Origin: CAYUMU01 sp964445985
GTDB taxonomy: Bacteria; Planctomycetota; Planctomycetia; Pirellulales; S012-138
DNA: 12,015 nt
Direction: 5' to 3'
NCBI GenBank assembly: GCA_964445985.1
Contig: CAYUMU010000128.1
Span: 1 to 12,015 of the forward strand
In this document: one piece after another, positions 6,353 through 12,015 of the stretch
How the letters are laid out: each line of letters begins with the position of its first letter
How positions within the stretch are numbered: position 1 is the stretch's first letter
Program-made: the position numbers and the translations under genes
The notes under the pieces: generated by a model
The model's database searches: none
Told to the model about the DNA's origin: nothing
What the model saw: the letters and a program-made list of their open reading frames with translations, nothing else

Positions 6353-6359
6353 CCTCCCT

Positions 6360-7391
6360 CTAATACTCGCCCACCAGGTCATTGCCCGCCCGACTGAACA
6401 GTGCCCGCCAGGTTGGCAGGTGCACGCTGTCTTTCACAAAGCTCACATGCACGTCGGCCAGCAGCACGTTCACGCCATTGGGGTGATTGCTGCGGGCGCC
6501 GAACCAGCCGCGGCCGTGGCCCGAAACGTCGGGCACGTTGCTATTGGGTGGTTGCCAGCCGGTCAGCGTGGTCAGGTGCTCGCGTCCCCATAGCCACGAC
6601 ATGCCCCGATCGCCCGACCACAAGGCCGAGCCGCAGCCATCGATCAGCGATTGCAGGCTGGGGTTGGTCACGGCCGGCGGCCCGCCCGGCCCCAAGCCTG
6701 GCGAAGCCGGGCGAAAACAACTGCTCACGTTGGCATACACCAGCCGAGGATCGGCGTCGGCCGACGATGTCGGCGCATAGCCGGCATCGCCCCGCAGGCT
6801 TTCCGCCAAGGCCACCGTGTTCGACGTGCCGTCGAGCATGTGGCCAAAGCCCACCCGCGAGTCGTAATAGAACAGCCCATCGGTCGGCGCGCTGGCGTCG
6901 TAATTGGTCCCCTGGCCCGAGCCCAGGTTCACCATGTAGTTCAGCCCGGCCCAATATTCATCGGGGCCGCCCGAAGGTTGGCGAAGAGTCATCACTTCGG
7001 TGCTGTCGCTAATGCACAAGTACAGCGGCACCGCCCTGGCCGCCGCATTGGCCTGCGAGGGATTCACATATTGCGAGCCGCCCGAACCCAGCATCAGCGG
7101 AATATCAAAATCCACCAGGTCCTGCAGATTGGACTGCTCCACATAAGGCAACAGCCGCGACTGAATGGAAAAACTGGTCTGGCTGGTCGTTCCCAAGCCC
7201 GGAAAAACATTGTTCTGGTTGGCGTAGTTATGCAAAGCGATGCCCAACTGCCGCAGGTTGCTGGCGCAACTCGTGCGCCGGGCCGACTCGCGGGCCGACT
7301 GAATCGCCGGCAACAGCATGGCGATCAAAATGCCGATGATGGCAATCACCACCAGCAGTTCGACCAAGGTAAAACCGCGTTTGACAGACAT
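6360..7391 (-). CDS. DUF1559 type IV pilin-like protein
   Basis: A 343-aa protein with the prepilin N-terminus MSVKRG|FTLVELLVVIAI and Glu at +5 of the mature protein. A hydrophobic helix runs to about residue 30, followed by ARESARRTSCASNLRQLGIA, the usual opening of DUF1559. The C-terminus has SNHPNGVNVLLADVHVSFV, where the family normally has H-x-G-G-V-N-x-x-x-A-D-G. Here Gly-Gly is replaced by Asn-Gly and Asp-Gly by Asp-Val. DUF1559 proteins are found in large numbers in planctomycetes; processing by a prepilin peptidase and a surface or periplasmic location are expected, but the function is unknown. The open frame continues upstream to 7847, but I start at 7391 because only this gives the basic residues and cleavage site in the right place. 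The upstream ribosome-binding site is weak (GAGA). Confidence 0.93.
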   Translation of the reverse strand: MSVKRGFTLVELLVVIAIIGILIAMLLPAIQSARESARRTSCASNLRQLGIALHNYANQNNVFPGLGTTSQTSFSIQSRLLPYVEQSNLQDLVDFDIPLMLGSGGSQYVNPSQANAAARAVPLYLCISDSTEVMTLRQPSGGPDEYWAGLNYMVNLGSGQGTNYDASAPTDGLFYYDSRVGFGHMLDGTSNTVALAESLRGDAGYAPTSSADADPRLVYANVSSCFRPASPGLGPGGPPAVTNPSLQSLIDGCGSALWSGDRGMSWLWGREHLTTLTGWQPPNSNVPDVSGHGRGWFGARSNHPNGVNVLLADVHVSFVKDSVHLPTWRALFSRAGNDLVGEY

Positions 7392-7684
7392 AATAAAGAT
7401 CTCATTTCGTTCGAAACCGCATCCGTGATGGAAGGGGGGAGGTAAAGCAACGCCAGGGTCGCGCGCGCCAATGGCAACGCCGCCCAGCATGGCGAGCGTT
7501 AGGCCTGGCGCAAGCAAAGCGCGGTCAACGCGCAAGCCAGTCGGTTGCCAACCAGGTTCGCTCGACAATCGCAGTGCGGCGCGGGGGGCAATGCAAACCC
7601 CCAGTGGCTCACACCACGGAATCCTTCCCATGGCGCGGCTACCCGCGCAACGCAACCCAGTAAAAGATGCCAGGCGGCGAACGA
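7392..7684. other. Intergenic region without a supported gene
   Basis: These 293 nt separate two minus-strand genes. An open frame passes through on the minus strand, but it is only the upstream extension of the DUF1559 frame and shows no domain. A GGGGG...CCCCC hairpin with a nine-base loop lies at about 7584-7602, without a T tract. It could end transcription of the gene at 7685-8383, but the evidence is thin. Confidence 0.4.
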
Positions 7685-8383
7685 TCAGCCTGGCGGTGGC
7701 GTGGGCGGAAAAGAAATGGCTGCCATGAAGGGGATCACTTCGGCAACCCGGCCCGTGCGCGCAAGCAACACGGCATAACCCAACAGCGGCGGAGGAGGCG
7801 CGCCAACCTCGGGGATGGCCAGCCACGTCGACCCCAATCCGCGGCACTTGAAAGCGTTGAAAATCAAACCCCAGTCGCCATCCGTCGCAGGTCGGCTCGG
7901 CGCTGTGGGTTCAGAACGGGTGGAACAGCAACTCGAAGCGGCTGGCTTGCTGGCAGCGCAACAAGCGGGCACCGCCCCATCCCCCGCCTCCTCGTTCCGC
8001 GGCACATCGTGAGCGCCCCCGCAGCACGATTTCTTCTTGGCCGGCTTTGCCAGCGGCTCCAACCGCTGCGCGTCGCTGGGCACCGTCACCCCGTTTCGCC
8101 GAGCCCAAGCTTCCTTTTCCCGCGGGCTAAAGCAGCAACAGGCCGTCCAGCAATGCTGAGCCGACCGACAGCCGCAGCCATGACTCTGGCATGGAAAGGG
8201 CATGACGCTCAACTGGTCCGCCAGGTTGGGCACCGGAAACCCAAAGGCCGCCGCCAAATATACCCCCAGCGCCAACCAGCCGGTCGCTCGGCGGCGGAGA
8301 GAAGCACACGGATTCTGGCGGCAGGCAGCAGTCACGGCGGGGCAATCGGGAGAGAATCGATTCGATCGGTAGCGATCAATCAA
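7685..8383 (-). CDS. Cysteine-rich planctomycete protein of unknown function
   Basis: A protein of up to 232 aa, rich in cysteine. A hydrophobic segment (about 34-51, WLALGVYLAAAFGFP) suggests membrane insertion or export. Then comes a dense cluster FPCQSHGCGCRS / CWTACCCFS (63-85) and AWARRNGV; Cys pairs at 120-121, 141-142 and 152-153; and a conserved-looking FNAFKCRG near 180 followed by a proline run. I have seen this pattern (FPC..HGCGC.....C....CCC, then FKCRG) in planctomycete hypothetical proteins, sometimes near copper or metal genes, but have no function to name. The cysteines suggest metal binding or disulphides. The start is uncertain: the TTG at 8383 is the first possible codon but falls on the predicted transcription start. 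A GTG at 8335 (residue 17) is an alternative; neither has a ribosome-binding site. Confidence 0.75.
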   Translation of the reverse strand: MIDRYRSNRFSPDCPAVTAACRQNPCASLRRRATGWLALGVYLAAAFGFPVPNLADQLSVMPFPCQSHGCGCRSAQHCWTACCCFSPREKEAWARRNGVTVPSDAQRLEPLAKPAKKKSCCGGAHDVPRNEEAGDGAVPACCAASKPAASSCCSTRSEPTAPSRPATDGDWGLIFNAFKCRGLGSTWLAIPEVGAPPPPLLGYAVLLARTGRVAEVIPFMAAISFPPTPPPG

Positions 8384-8388
8384 ACGGC

Positions 8389-8416
8389 ATTATCGTTCGC
8401 TTGGCTCTGATTGCAA
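8389..8416 (-). promoter_or_regulatory. Sigma-70-like promoter of the Cys-rich gene
   Basis: On the minus strand TTGCAA (8416-8411) and GATAAT (8394-8389) are separated by 16 bp. The -10 matches the consensus at 5 of 6 positions and the -35 at 4 of 6. The predicted transcription start is near 8382, within the first possible start codon of the gene, so the message is either leaderless or starts translation further in. Confidence 0.4.
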
Positions 8417-8474
8417 CGCTCTCAATGCCGCCGCGACAATTTGCCGCCGGCCAATTCCCCGGCGAGTTTCCCCG

Positions 8475-8795
8475 TTAATGACGTTGCTGCTCCATCATCC
8501 GGGCTTTGTACATGGCTTCTTCAGCCTCGGGAATCCGGCCGCCCCGCTGATAGGTCACGCTCAGGGCCGTAAAGCTGAAGGCGTCGTTGGGTTCCAGCTC
8601 GCACACCTTCAGGCCATGGGCAATCGCCTCGTCGTGCCGGCCCAGGCGACCAAGAATGACCGCCAACGCCGAATGCGCCAGGGCAAAGTTGGGATCGGCC
8701 GCCAGGGCTTCTTCCAGTTTGGCCACCGCCTCGTCAAGCTTGCCTTCGTCCTTGAGCTTGTCGGCCTGGTTATAAATTTCATGAACGCTGGGCAT
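8475..8795 (-). CDS. Small tetratricopeptide-repeat (TPR) protein
   Basis: A 106-aa protein made almost entirely of three TPR units of about 34 residues: 4-35 (YNQADKLKDEGKLDEAVAKL), 36-69 (ALAVILGRLGRHDEAIAHGL) and 70-103 (ALSVTYQRGGRIPEAEEAMY). Each has the usual small residue at the helix crossing and Ala/Pro at the end. No signal peptide or membrane segment is seen, so it is probably cytosolic. The ATG at 8795 is preceded by GGAGAGAGAG with a suitable spacer. TPR proteins bind partners; the partner here is not evident. It is transcribed away from lpxA and lies 91 nt upstream of the Cys-rich gene, which has its own promoter, so the two need not be linked. Confidence 0.9.
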   Translation of the reverse strand: MPSVHEIYNQADKLKDEGKLDEAVAKLEEALAADPNFALAHSALAVILGRLGRHDEAIAHGLKVCELEPNDAFSFTALSVTYQRGGRIPEAEEAMYKARMMEQQRH

Positions 8796-9167
8796 GGTCG
8801 CTCTCTCTCCGCTAAACGTGCTGCTGATGCTATCGACGAATGCGTCGGCGGGCGGAGCTTACATCGTGGGGGGCCAAAATTCCAAACTACCGGCACGCTC
8901 CGCCTACCTCCTGCATCTTATCAAAATCCCCTCCGCCGCGGCACGGGCTACTTGCCTCCCATTTTTCTTCCCACCTCCGGGCTCAGCTGGCCTTTGCGCC
9001 CCTTCAATGTTTCCCTATAACCCCCCCACCCGTTTGTGCCCTGGGAACAGGCTGAATTTTTACAGTCGCCAGGGCCGATACAACCCCACTGTGTAGCGCG
9101 CTGCATTATCCGGGCGGCCCGAATGGACCCCGCCCAGACGGTCGCTTCATTTCTCGGGGAACTCCTG
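8796..9167. other. Divergent intergenic region, TPR gene / lpxA
   Basis: This 372-nt region must hold the promoters of both flanking genes. I found no -35/-10 pair good enough to call in either direction, no strong hairpin and no convincing small gene. The open frame in front of lpxA (from 9036) reads only as an extension. Confidence 0.4.
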
Positions 9168-10025
9168 GTGTCGAAAATCCATCCAATGGCTGTGATCAGC
9201 CCCGACGCAGTACTCGGAAACGATGTCACCATCGGTCCGTTTTGCGTTGTCGAGGCTGGCGTAAAGATCGGAGATGAATGCGAGCTCGCCAGCCACGTCG
9301 TCGTTAAAACGGGGACGGAGCTCGGGCCGCGAAATCACGTCTATGAAAGCACCGTGCTCGGCGGAGTGCCGCAACATGCCCGCCACGGCGGAGCCTGCGG
9401 CAAGCTGATCATCGGCGCCGAAAACGTCATCCGAGAGCACGTGACCATCCACCGCGGCATGCAGCCCGACGGAGCTACCACCGTCGGCAGCAACAACCTC
9501 ATCATGGTCGGCGTGCACTTCGCCCACGATTGCCATATCGGCAATCACGTCATCGTCACCAATAGCACCGGACTCGCCGGCCACGTCGTCGTGGAAGACA
9601 GGGCCTACGTCTCGGGGCAAGTCGGCATCCACCAGTTCTGCCGCGTAGGCCGCCTGGCCATGGTCGGCGGACAAGCCCACGTGGTGAAGGACATTCCCCC
9701 CTTCGTCACCGTCGATGGCGCCACCACCATGGTGGTCGGGCTCAACCTGGTCGGCCTCCGCCGCGCCGGCTACAAGCACGAAGACGTGCACCAACTCAAA
9801 GAAGCCTACCGGCTGATCTACCGTAGCGGCCTGTCGTGGAAAGAAATCCTCGTGGAGTTGCCCAAGCAATTCGCCACCGGCCCGGCCGCCGAATTCCATC
9901 AGTTCTTTAACGGAGGGACACGCGGGTTTACACCGGAGCGTCGATTTCCGGGTGGACGACCCACACTCCGATTGCGTGAACCCGCCACGGATGATGGAAA
10001 GGATTTCAAGGCCCTGGCCGGCTGA
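9168..10025 (+). CDS. lpxA: UDP-N-acetylglucosamine O-acyltransferase LpxA
   Basis: A 285-aa protein that transfers a 3-hydroxyacyl chain from acyl carrier protein to UDP-GlcNAc, the first step of lipid A synthesis, in the cytosol. The first ~190 residues are a left-handed beta-helix of hexapeptide repeats, from AVISPDAVLGNDVTIGPFCVVE onward in the pattern [LIV]GxxxxI. The LpxA signature VHFAHDCHIGN holds H117 and the catalytic H120 (E. coli H125). It is followed by GHVVVEDRAYVSG and a VHQF-equivalent, IHQFCRVG, then a helical C-terminus. The GTG at 9168 gives the family N-terminus (M)SKIHPMAVI and has GGGGA 7 nt upstream; longer frames from 9036 or 9123 add unmatched residues. It is slightly longer than E. 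coli LpxA (262) because of a tail after GGTRGFTPERR. No fabZ, lpxC or lpxD lies beside it. Confidence 0.94.
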   Translation: MSKIHPMAVISPDAVLGNDVTIGPFCVVEAGVKIGDECELASHVVVKTGTELGPRNHVYESTVLGGVPQHARHGGACGKLIIGAENVIREHVTIHRGMQPDGATTVGSNNLIMVGVHFAHDCHIGNHVIVTNSTGLAGHVVVEDRAYVSGQVGIHQFCRVGRLAMVGGQAHVVKDIPPFVTVDGATTMVVGLNLVGLRRAGYKHEDVHQLKEAYRLIYRSGLSWKEILVELPKQFATGPAAEFHQFFNGGTRGFTPERRFPGGRPTLRLREPATDDGKDFKALAG

Positions 10026-10231
10026 CGACAACCCCGGGTTCCCCTTCGACCCCACCGACAAGCCGTAGGCCCAGTCTACCCAAGACGGGCCTCGAACCGG
10101 AGCATGCACCACATCGCCCAGCCTGGTGGCACGGGCGTCCTCGCCCAAGAATCCGCGGTAGAGATGGCAGCTCATAGCCAGGGTTTGAGCGCAGCGACAC
10201 GACCGCTCCGCCAGCCCCATGCCGTGTGAGG
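10026..10231. other. Intergenic region downstream of lpxA
   Basis: No gene is supported. A small GC hairpin, GGGCG-TCCT-CGCCC, lies at 10133-10146 with no T tract after it, so I do not call it a terminator. Transcription from both sides converges here. Confidence 0.35.
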
Positions 10232-10400
10232 TTATCTATCCGGCACAGTGGTCGCGTACTCTCCCAGGCCCTTGTCGCACGCCGCTTCAACCGCGGCTTT
10301 CTTCTCGTCGTCGGCGCCACTCGACAGCACGCGGAACAATTCACGGATTTCGTCGTCACTCGACGCTGCCAGGTACGATTTCTGACGATCCTCATCTCCG
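10232..10400 (-). pseudogene. Coding-like remnant or small unannotated frame after the LRR gene
   Basis: In a frame different from the LRR gene, sequence beginning at its stop codon reads 57 residues to a TAA at 10234-10232: TDGDEDRQKSYLAASSDDEI, then RELFRVLSSGADDEKKAAVE, then AACDKGLGEYATTVPDR. The codon choice is like that of real genes here, and the residues would make amphipathic acidic helices. There is no ATG, GTG or TTG at a useful place in this frame (the preceding stop is inside the LRR gene). It could therefore be the tail of a gene that has lost its front, or an extension of the LRR protein broken off by a frameshift. It could also be chance. I recognise no family. Confidence 0.3.
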
Positions 10401-11258
10401 TCAGTGCGTGATCTCGCAATTCGGCAACGCCATTTGCAACTTTTTGATGGCGCTGCCTGTTATCTTGGTTTCGGCAATGTGCACGCCGCGCAGGTTCTTG
10501 AGCGCGGCCAATTCTTGAATTCCCGCATCGGTCACTTCCGCGCGCCACAGGTTTATTTTTTCCAGCCCCTTCAAACCCGTCATATGGCGCAGGCCTTCGT
10601 CCGTAATGGGAGTTCCGTCGAGGCAAAGGTCGCGAAGGTGGACAAGCGAGCTCAGATCTCGAAAGCCGACGCCAACAAGGTTCGTAAGGCCGAGTTCGAG
10701 TTCCTGCAAGCGGTTCAGCGCTGCCAGATGCTTTAGTCCCGAGTCGGTGATCCGCGTGTGTTTCAGATTAAGATACCGCAATTCTTTCAGAGTACAAAGA
10801 TGAGTGAGCCCCGCGTCGGTTATCTGTGTAAATCCTAGATCGAGAACTTCCAAACCATAAAGCTTGCCGAGGGATTTCAATGATTCGTCGCCAATGGCGC
10901 AGCCGCTGAACTTGAGTTTGCGCAGGTTCGACAACATTTCCAGTTCTTTTACTCCGTGGTCCGTGATTCGCGTCAAGCCCAAGCACAACGACTCCAGACT
11001 CTTCAACGCCGCCAGTTGCTTCAGATCGTCGTCGGCCGTTTCGTCTGGCAGCTGAAGACCGAAGGGCACTTCCGCATCGGGCAGTTCGCCGAGCTTTTCA
11101 AGGCCCCCGGCGCCACCGTGGAAGAGAAACCCCGGCAGATCATCGATTTCGGACGGGGAGTTGCTGAAATACCCCCATGGGTCTACCCAGCCAAATTCGA
11201 CCCCAGCTTCCTTCCAGCGCCGCACAATCCATTCGGATATCGGTTTCGCATGTTGCAT
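10401..11258 (-). CDS. Leucine-rich-repeat protein
   Basis: A 285-aa protein. Residues 1-78 are a non-repeat N-terminal part (WKEAGVEFGWVDPWGYFSNS and on) that I do not recognise. From about 79 to 270 there are eight leucine-rich repeats of 24 residues with the pattern L..L..L..L.L..T.ITD.G, for example LYGLEVLDLGFTQITDAGL. A short cap follows, ending KKLQMALPNCEITH, a C-terminus I associate with planctomycete LRR proteins. No signal peptide or membrane segment is present, so a cytosolic place is likely. Such repeats form a curved binding surface; the partner is unknown. The ATG at 11258 has GGAGA with an 8-nt spacer. The 66-aa gene ends only 15 nt upstream on the same strand, so the two probably form an operon. 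Confidence 0.88.
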   Translation of the reverse strand: MQHAKPISEWIVRRWKEAGVEFGWVDPWGYFSNSPSEIDDLPGFLFHGGAGGLEKLGELPDAEVPFGLQLPDETADDDLKQLAALKSLESLCLGLTRITDHGVKELEMLSNLRKLKFSGCAIGDESLKSLGKLYGLEVLDLGFTQITDAGLTHLCTLKELRYLNLKHTRITDSGLKHLAALNRLQELELGLTNLVGVGFRDLSSLVHLRDLCLDGTPITDEGLRHMTGLKGLEKINLWRAEVTDAGIQELAALKNLRGVHIAETKITGSAIKKLQMALPNCEITH

Positions 11259-11273
11259 GGACGGACTCTCCAG

Positions 11274-11474
11274 CTACGCCGAGGTGACACGGAAATCGAA
11301 CGTATGGATTCGTTCGTGAACACGGAAGTGTACATTGGTCCGCGCGGGAGCGACATCCACGGCGGTGTTTTCAGTGAAGGGGTCATCGCAATCTATCGTC
11401 ACCTCAGCGAAGACGCGATCCCCGTTCGGGAATGGAATCGTCGGAAGCTTTCCAGAGTATTTGGCTATCTTCAC
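11274..11474 (-). CDS. Small protein of unknown function (66 aa)
   Basis: The start is GTG at 11474-11472, chosen because GGAGG stands 7 nt upstream. The longer open frame to 11654 runs back through a palindromic repeat and has no such site. The protein (MKIAKYSGKLPTIPFPNGDR, then VFAEVTIDCDD, later VHFRVHERIHTFDFRV) is predicted by eye to be mostly beta strands, with one cysteine and no signal peptide or membrane segment. I know no family for it. It lies 15 nt upstream of the LRR gene in the same direction and about 255 nt downstream of a SMI1/KNR4-like gene. The strong ribosome-binding site, normal codon use and close spacing support it as real. A partner or regulator of the LRR protein is a guess. 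Confidence 0.65.
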   Translation of the reverse strand: MKIAKYSGKLPTIPFPNGDRVFAEVTIDCDDPFTENTAVDVAPARTNVHFRVHERIHTFDFRVTSA

Positions 11475-11729
11475 TTTGTTGCCTCCGTGTCGTTCGATCC
11501 GACGGTTTGAATTGGTGGCATAGATGCCAGCGCCTGGGGTTGATGATGGTGGGCCAATTCGCTCGCAAGCCGCCTTTAGCCCATGGCTGGGCAGATGGTA
11601 GCGAGGAACTGGCAGTTCCTTGGGAGCAGTGGCACACTTCCGTGGCCTACGCAAATTTGAGCACGAGCAGGCGCACCTGCGGCGGAGAGTGGCGATTCCA
11701 CTTGTATGATGTCAGAAAAGATACTGCGC
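11475..11729. repeat. Intergenic region with REP-like palindrome
   Basis: The main feature is GGAACTGGCAGTTCC at 11605-11619, a palindrome with one central unpaired base. It is followed by CTTGGGAGCAGTGGCACACTT, read in the plus direction. I associate the GGAGCAGTGGCAC type of sequence with extragenic repeats in planctomycetes. No gene is supported on either strand. Confidence 0.4.
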
Positions 11730-12014
11730 CTACCAATGCGGCGCCTGTCCATCCGGGGTGTAGAAGCGTAAATATTCGGTCATTTCGCGAGTCAGTGGCT
11801 GGTCCATTTCCACCAGTCGAAACCAAATCTCCGATTCGATCCACAAGCGATAAATAAATGATTCGAATGACGGAGCGCACAGCATAATATGACCGTGCTC
11901 ATTGTGCCAAAAGTCGTCATCGTGTGATTCGGATAGATCATCACTGGCGACAACGATGCAGCGTAACTGCTCAATAACCCCTCTGCGGCTGTGCGCAGTG
12001 GTGGGTGTGGCGGT
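11730..12014 (-). CDS. SMI1/KNR4-like (SUKH) protein, C-terminal part, truncated by window edge
   Basis: The last 94 residues of a protein whose start lies beyond the right edge. The frame is open from 12014 to a TAG at 11732-11730. Readable parts are RGVIEQLRCIVVASDDLSES, FWHNEHGHIMLCAPSFESFI and YRLWIESEIWFRLVEMDQPL, then TREMTEYLRFY. The pattern of a polar loop, then SFESF[IL]YR[FL]W[IL]E.EIWF, then L...M..YL..Y, is what I know from the C-termini of SMI1/KNR4 (SUKH superfamily) proteins in planctomycetes. SUKH proteins commonly act as immunity proteins against secreted polymorphic toxins, though many stand alone with no known job. No toxin is visible in the window. The coding frame is convincing; the family name is an eye judgement on a partial sequence. 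Confidence 0.6.
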   Translation of the reverse strand, partial: TATPTTAHSRRGVIEQLRCIVVASDDLSESHDDDFWHNEHGHIMLCAPSFESFIYRLWIESEIWFRLVEMDQPLTREMTEYLRFYTPDGQAPHW

Positions 12015-12015
12015 G

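Noticed and set aside
7392..7847. N-terminal extension of the DUF1559 frame
   Set aside because: Prepilin signals lie at the very N-terminus of real family members; the ~152 extra residues would bury the cleavage site, and they overlap the Cys-rich gene's end.
9036..9167. Longer LpxA N-terminus from ATG 9036 or ATG 9123
   Set aside because: The added residues do not resemble LpxA, while the GTG at 9168 gives the family N-terminus with a ribosome-binding site.
10133..10146. GC hairpin after lpxA as an intrinsic terminator
   Set aside because: The stem is only 5 bp and no run of T follows on either strand.
9147..10220. 357-codon minus-strand open frame over lpxA
   Set aside because: Antisense to a clear lpxA with hexapeptide repeats and catalytic histidine; no domain visible.
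11475..11654. Longer version of the 66-aa gene starting at 11654
   Set aside because: The extension runs through a palindromic extragenic repeat, and the GTG at 11474 has a far better ribosome-binding site.
11432..11857. 141-codon plus-strand open frame
   Set aside because: No ribosome-binding site or recognisable residues; it is antisense to the SUKH-like tail and the 66-aa gene and crosses a repeat.

Overview
The window reads as chromosomal DNA of a Planctomycetota bacterium, most likely a Pirellula-like lineage. The evidence is a DUF1559 prepilin-like protein, a 'Pirellula/Verrucomicrobium-type' C-terminal haem domain (TIGR02603-like), a cysteine-rich protein of a type I know only from planctomycetes, a planctomycete-style leucine-rich-repeat protein, high G+C, and many short palindromic intergenic repeats. 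All family assignments come from reading the sequence; no database search was run.

Left part (1-1830) is accessory DNA. REP-like GTCCC...GGGAC palindromes lead into the first ~20 codons of a REP-associated (IS200-like) transposase that is then cut off. On the minus strand follow, in transcription order, a RelE/HigB-like toxin candidate (1724-1293), a short CRISPR array with 36-nt repeats (1262-943), and an XRE-family antitoxin (930-418). The array fills the gap between toxin and antitoxin almost exactly: 30 nt on the toxin side and 12 nt on the antitoxin side. There are no cas genes in the window, no space for a normal leader, and the last repeat breaks off at the antitoxin ribosome-binding site. 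This is the most unusual arrangement here. A duplicated TATTACATA box, probably the operator, lies upstream of the toxin.

Middle part (1830-8400). After a patch of palindromes, a plus-strand gene encodes a 1072-aa exported fusion of a PQQ-type sugar dehydrogenase, a dihaem cytochrome module and a C-terminal monohaem module. It converges, across a repeat-rich spacer, on two minus-strand genes: an exported DUF4198 protein and a DUF1559 type IV pilin-like protein. Upstream of these is the Cys-rich planctomycete protein with a recognisable sigma-70-like promoter.

Right part (8400-12015). A small TPR protein is divergent from lpxA, which starts lipid A synthesis and shows that the cell makes LPS-type lipid. 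lpxA converges on a minus-strand cluster: the C-terminal end of a SMI1/KNR4-like (SUKH) protein entering from the right edge, a 66-aa unknown protein, an LRR protein with a good ribosome-binding site only 15 nt downstream, and a short coding-like remnant. SUKH and LRR proteins next to small unknown proteins resemble immunity or accessory loci, but no toxin is visible.

No rRNA or tRNA genes, complete insertion sequence or replication origin were recognised.
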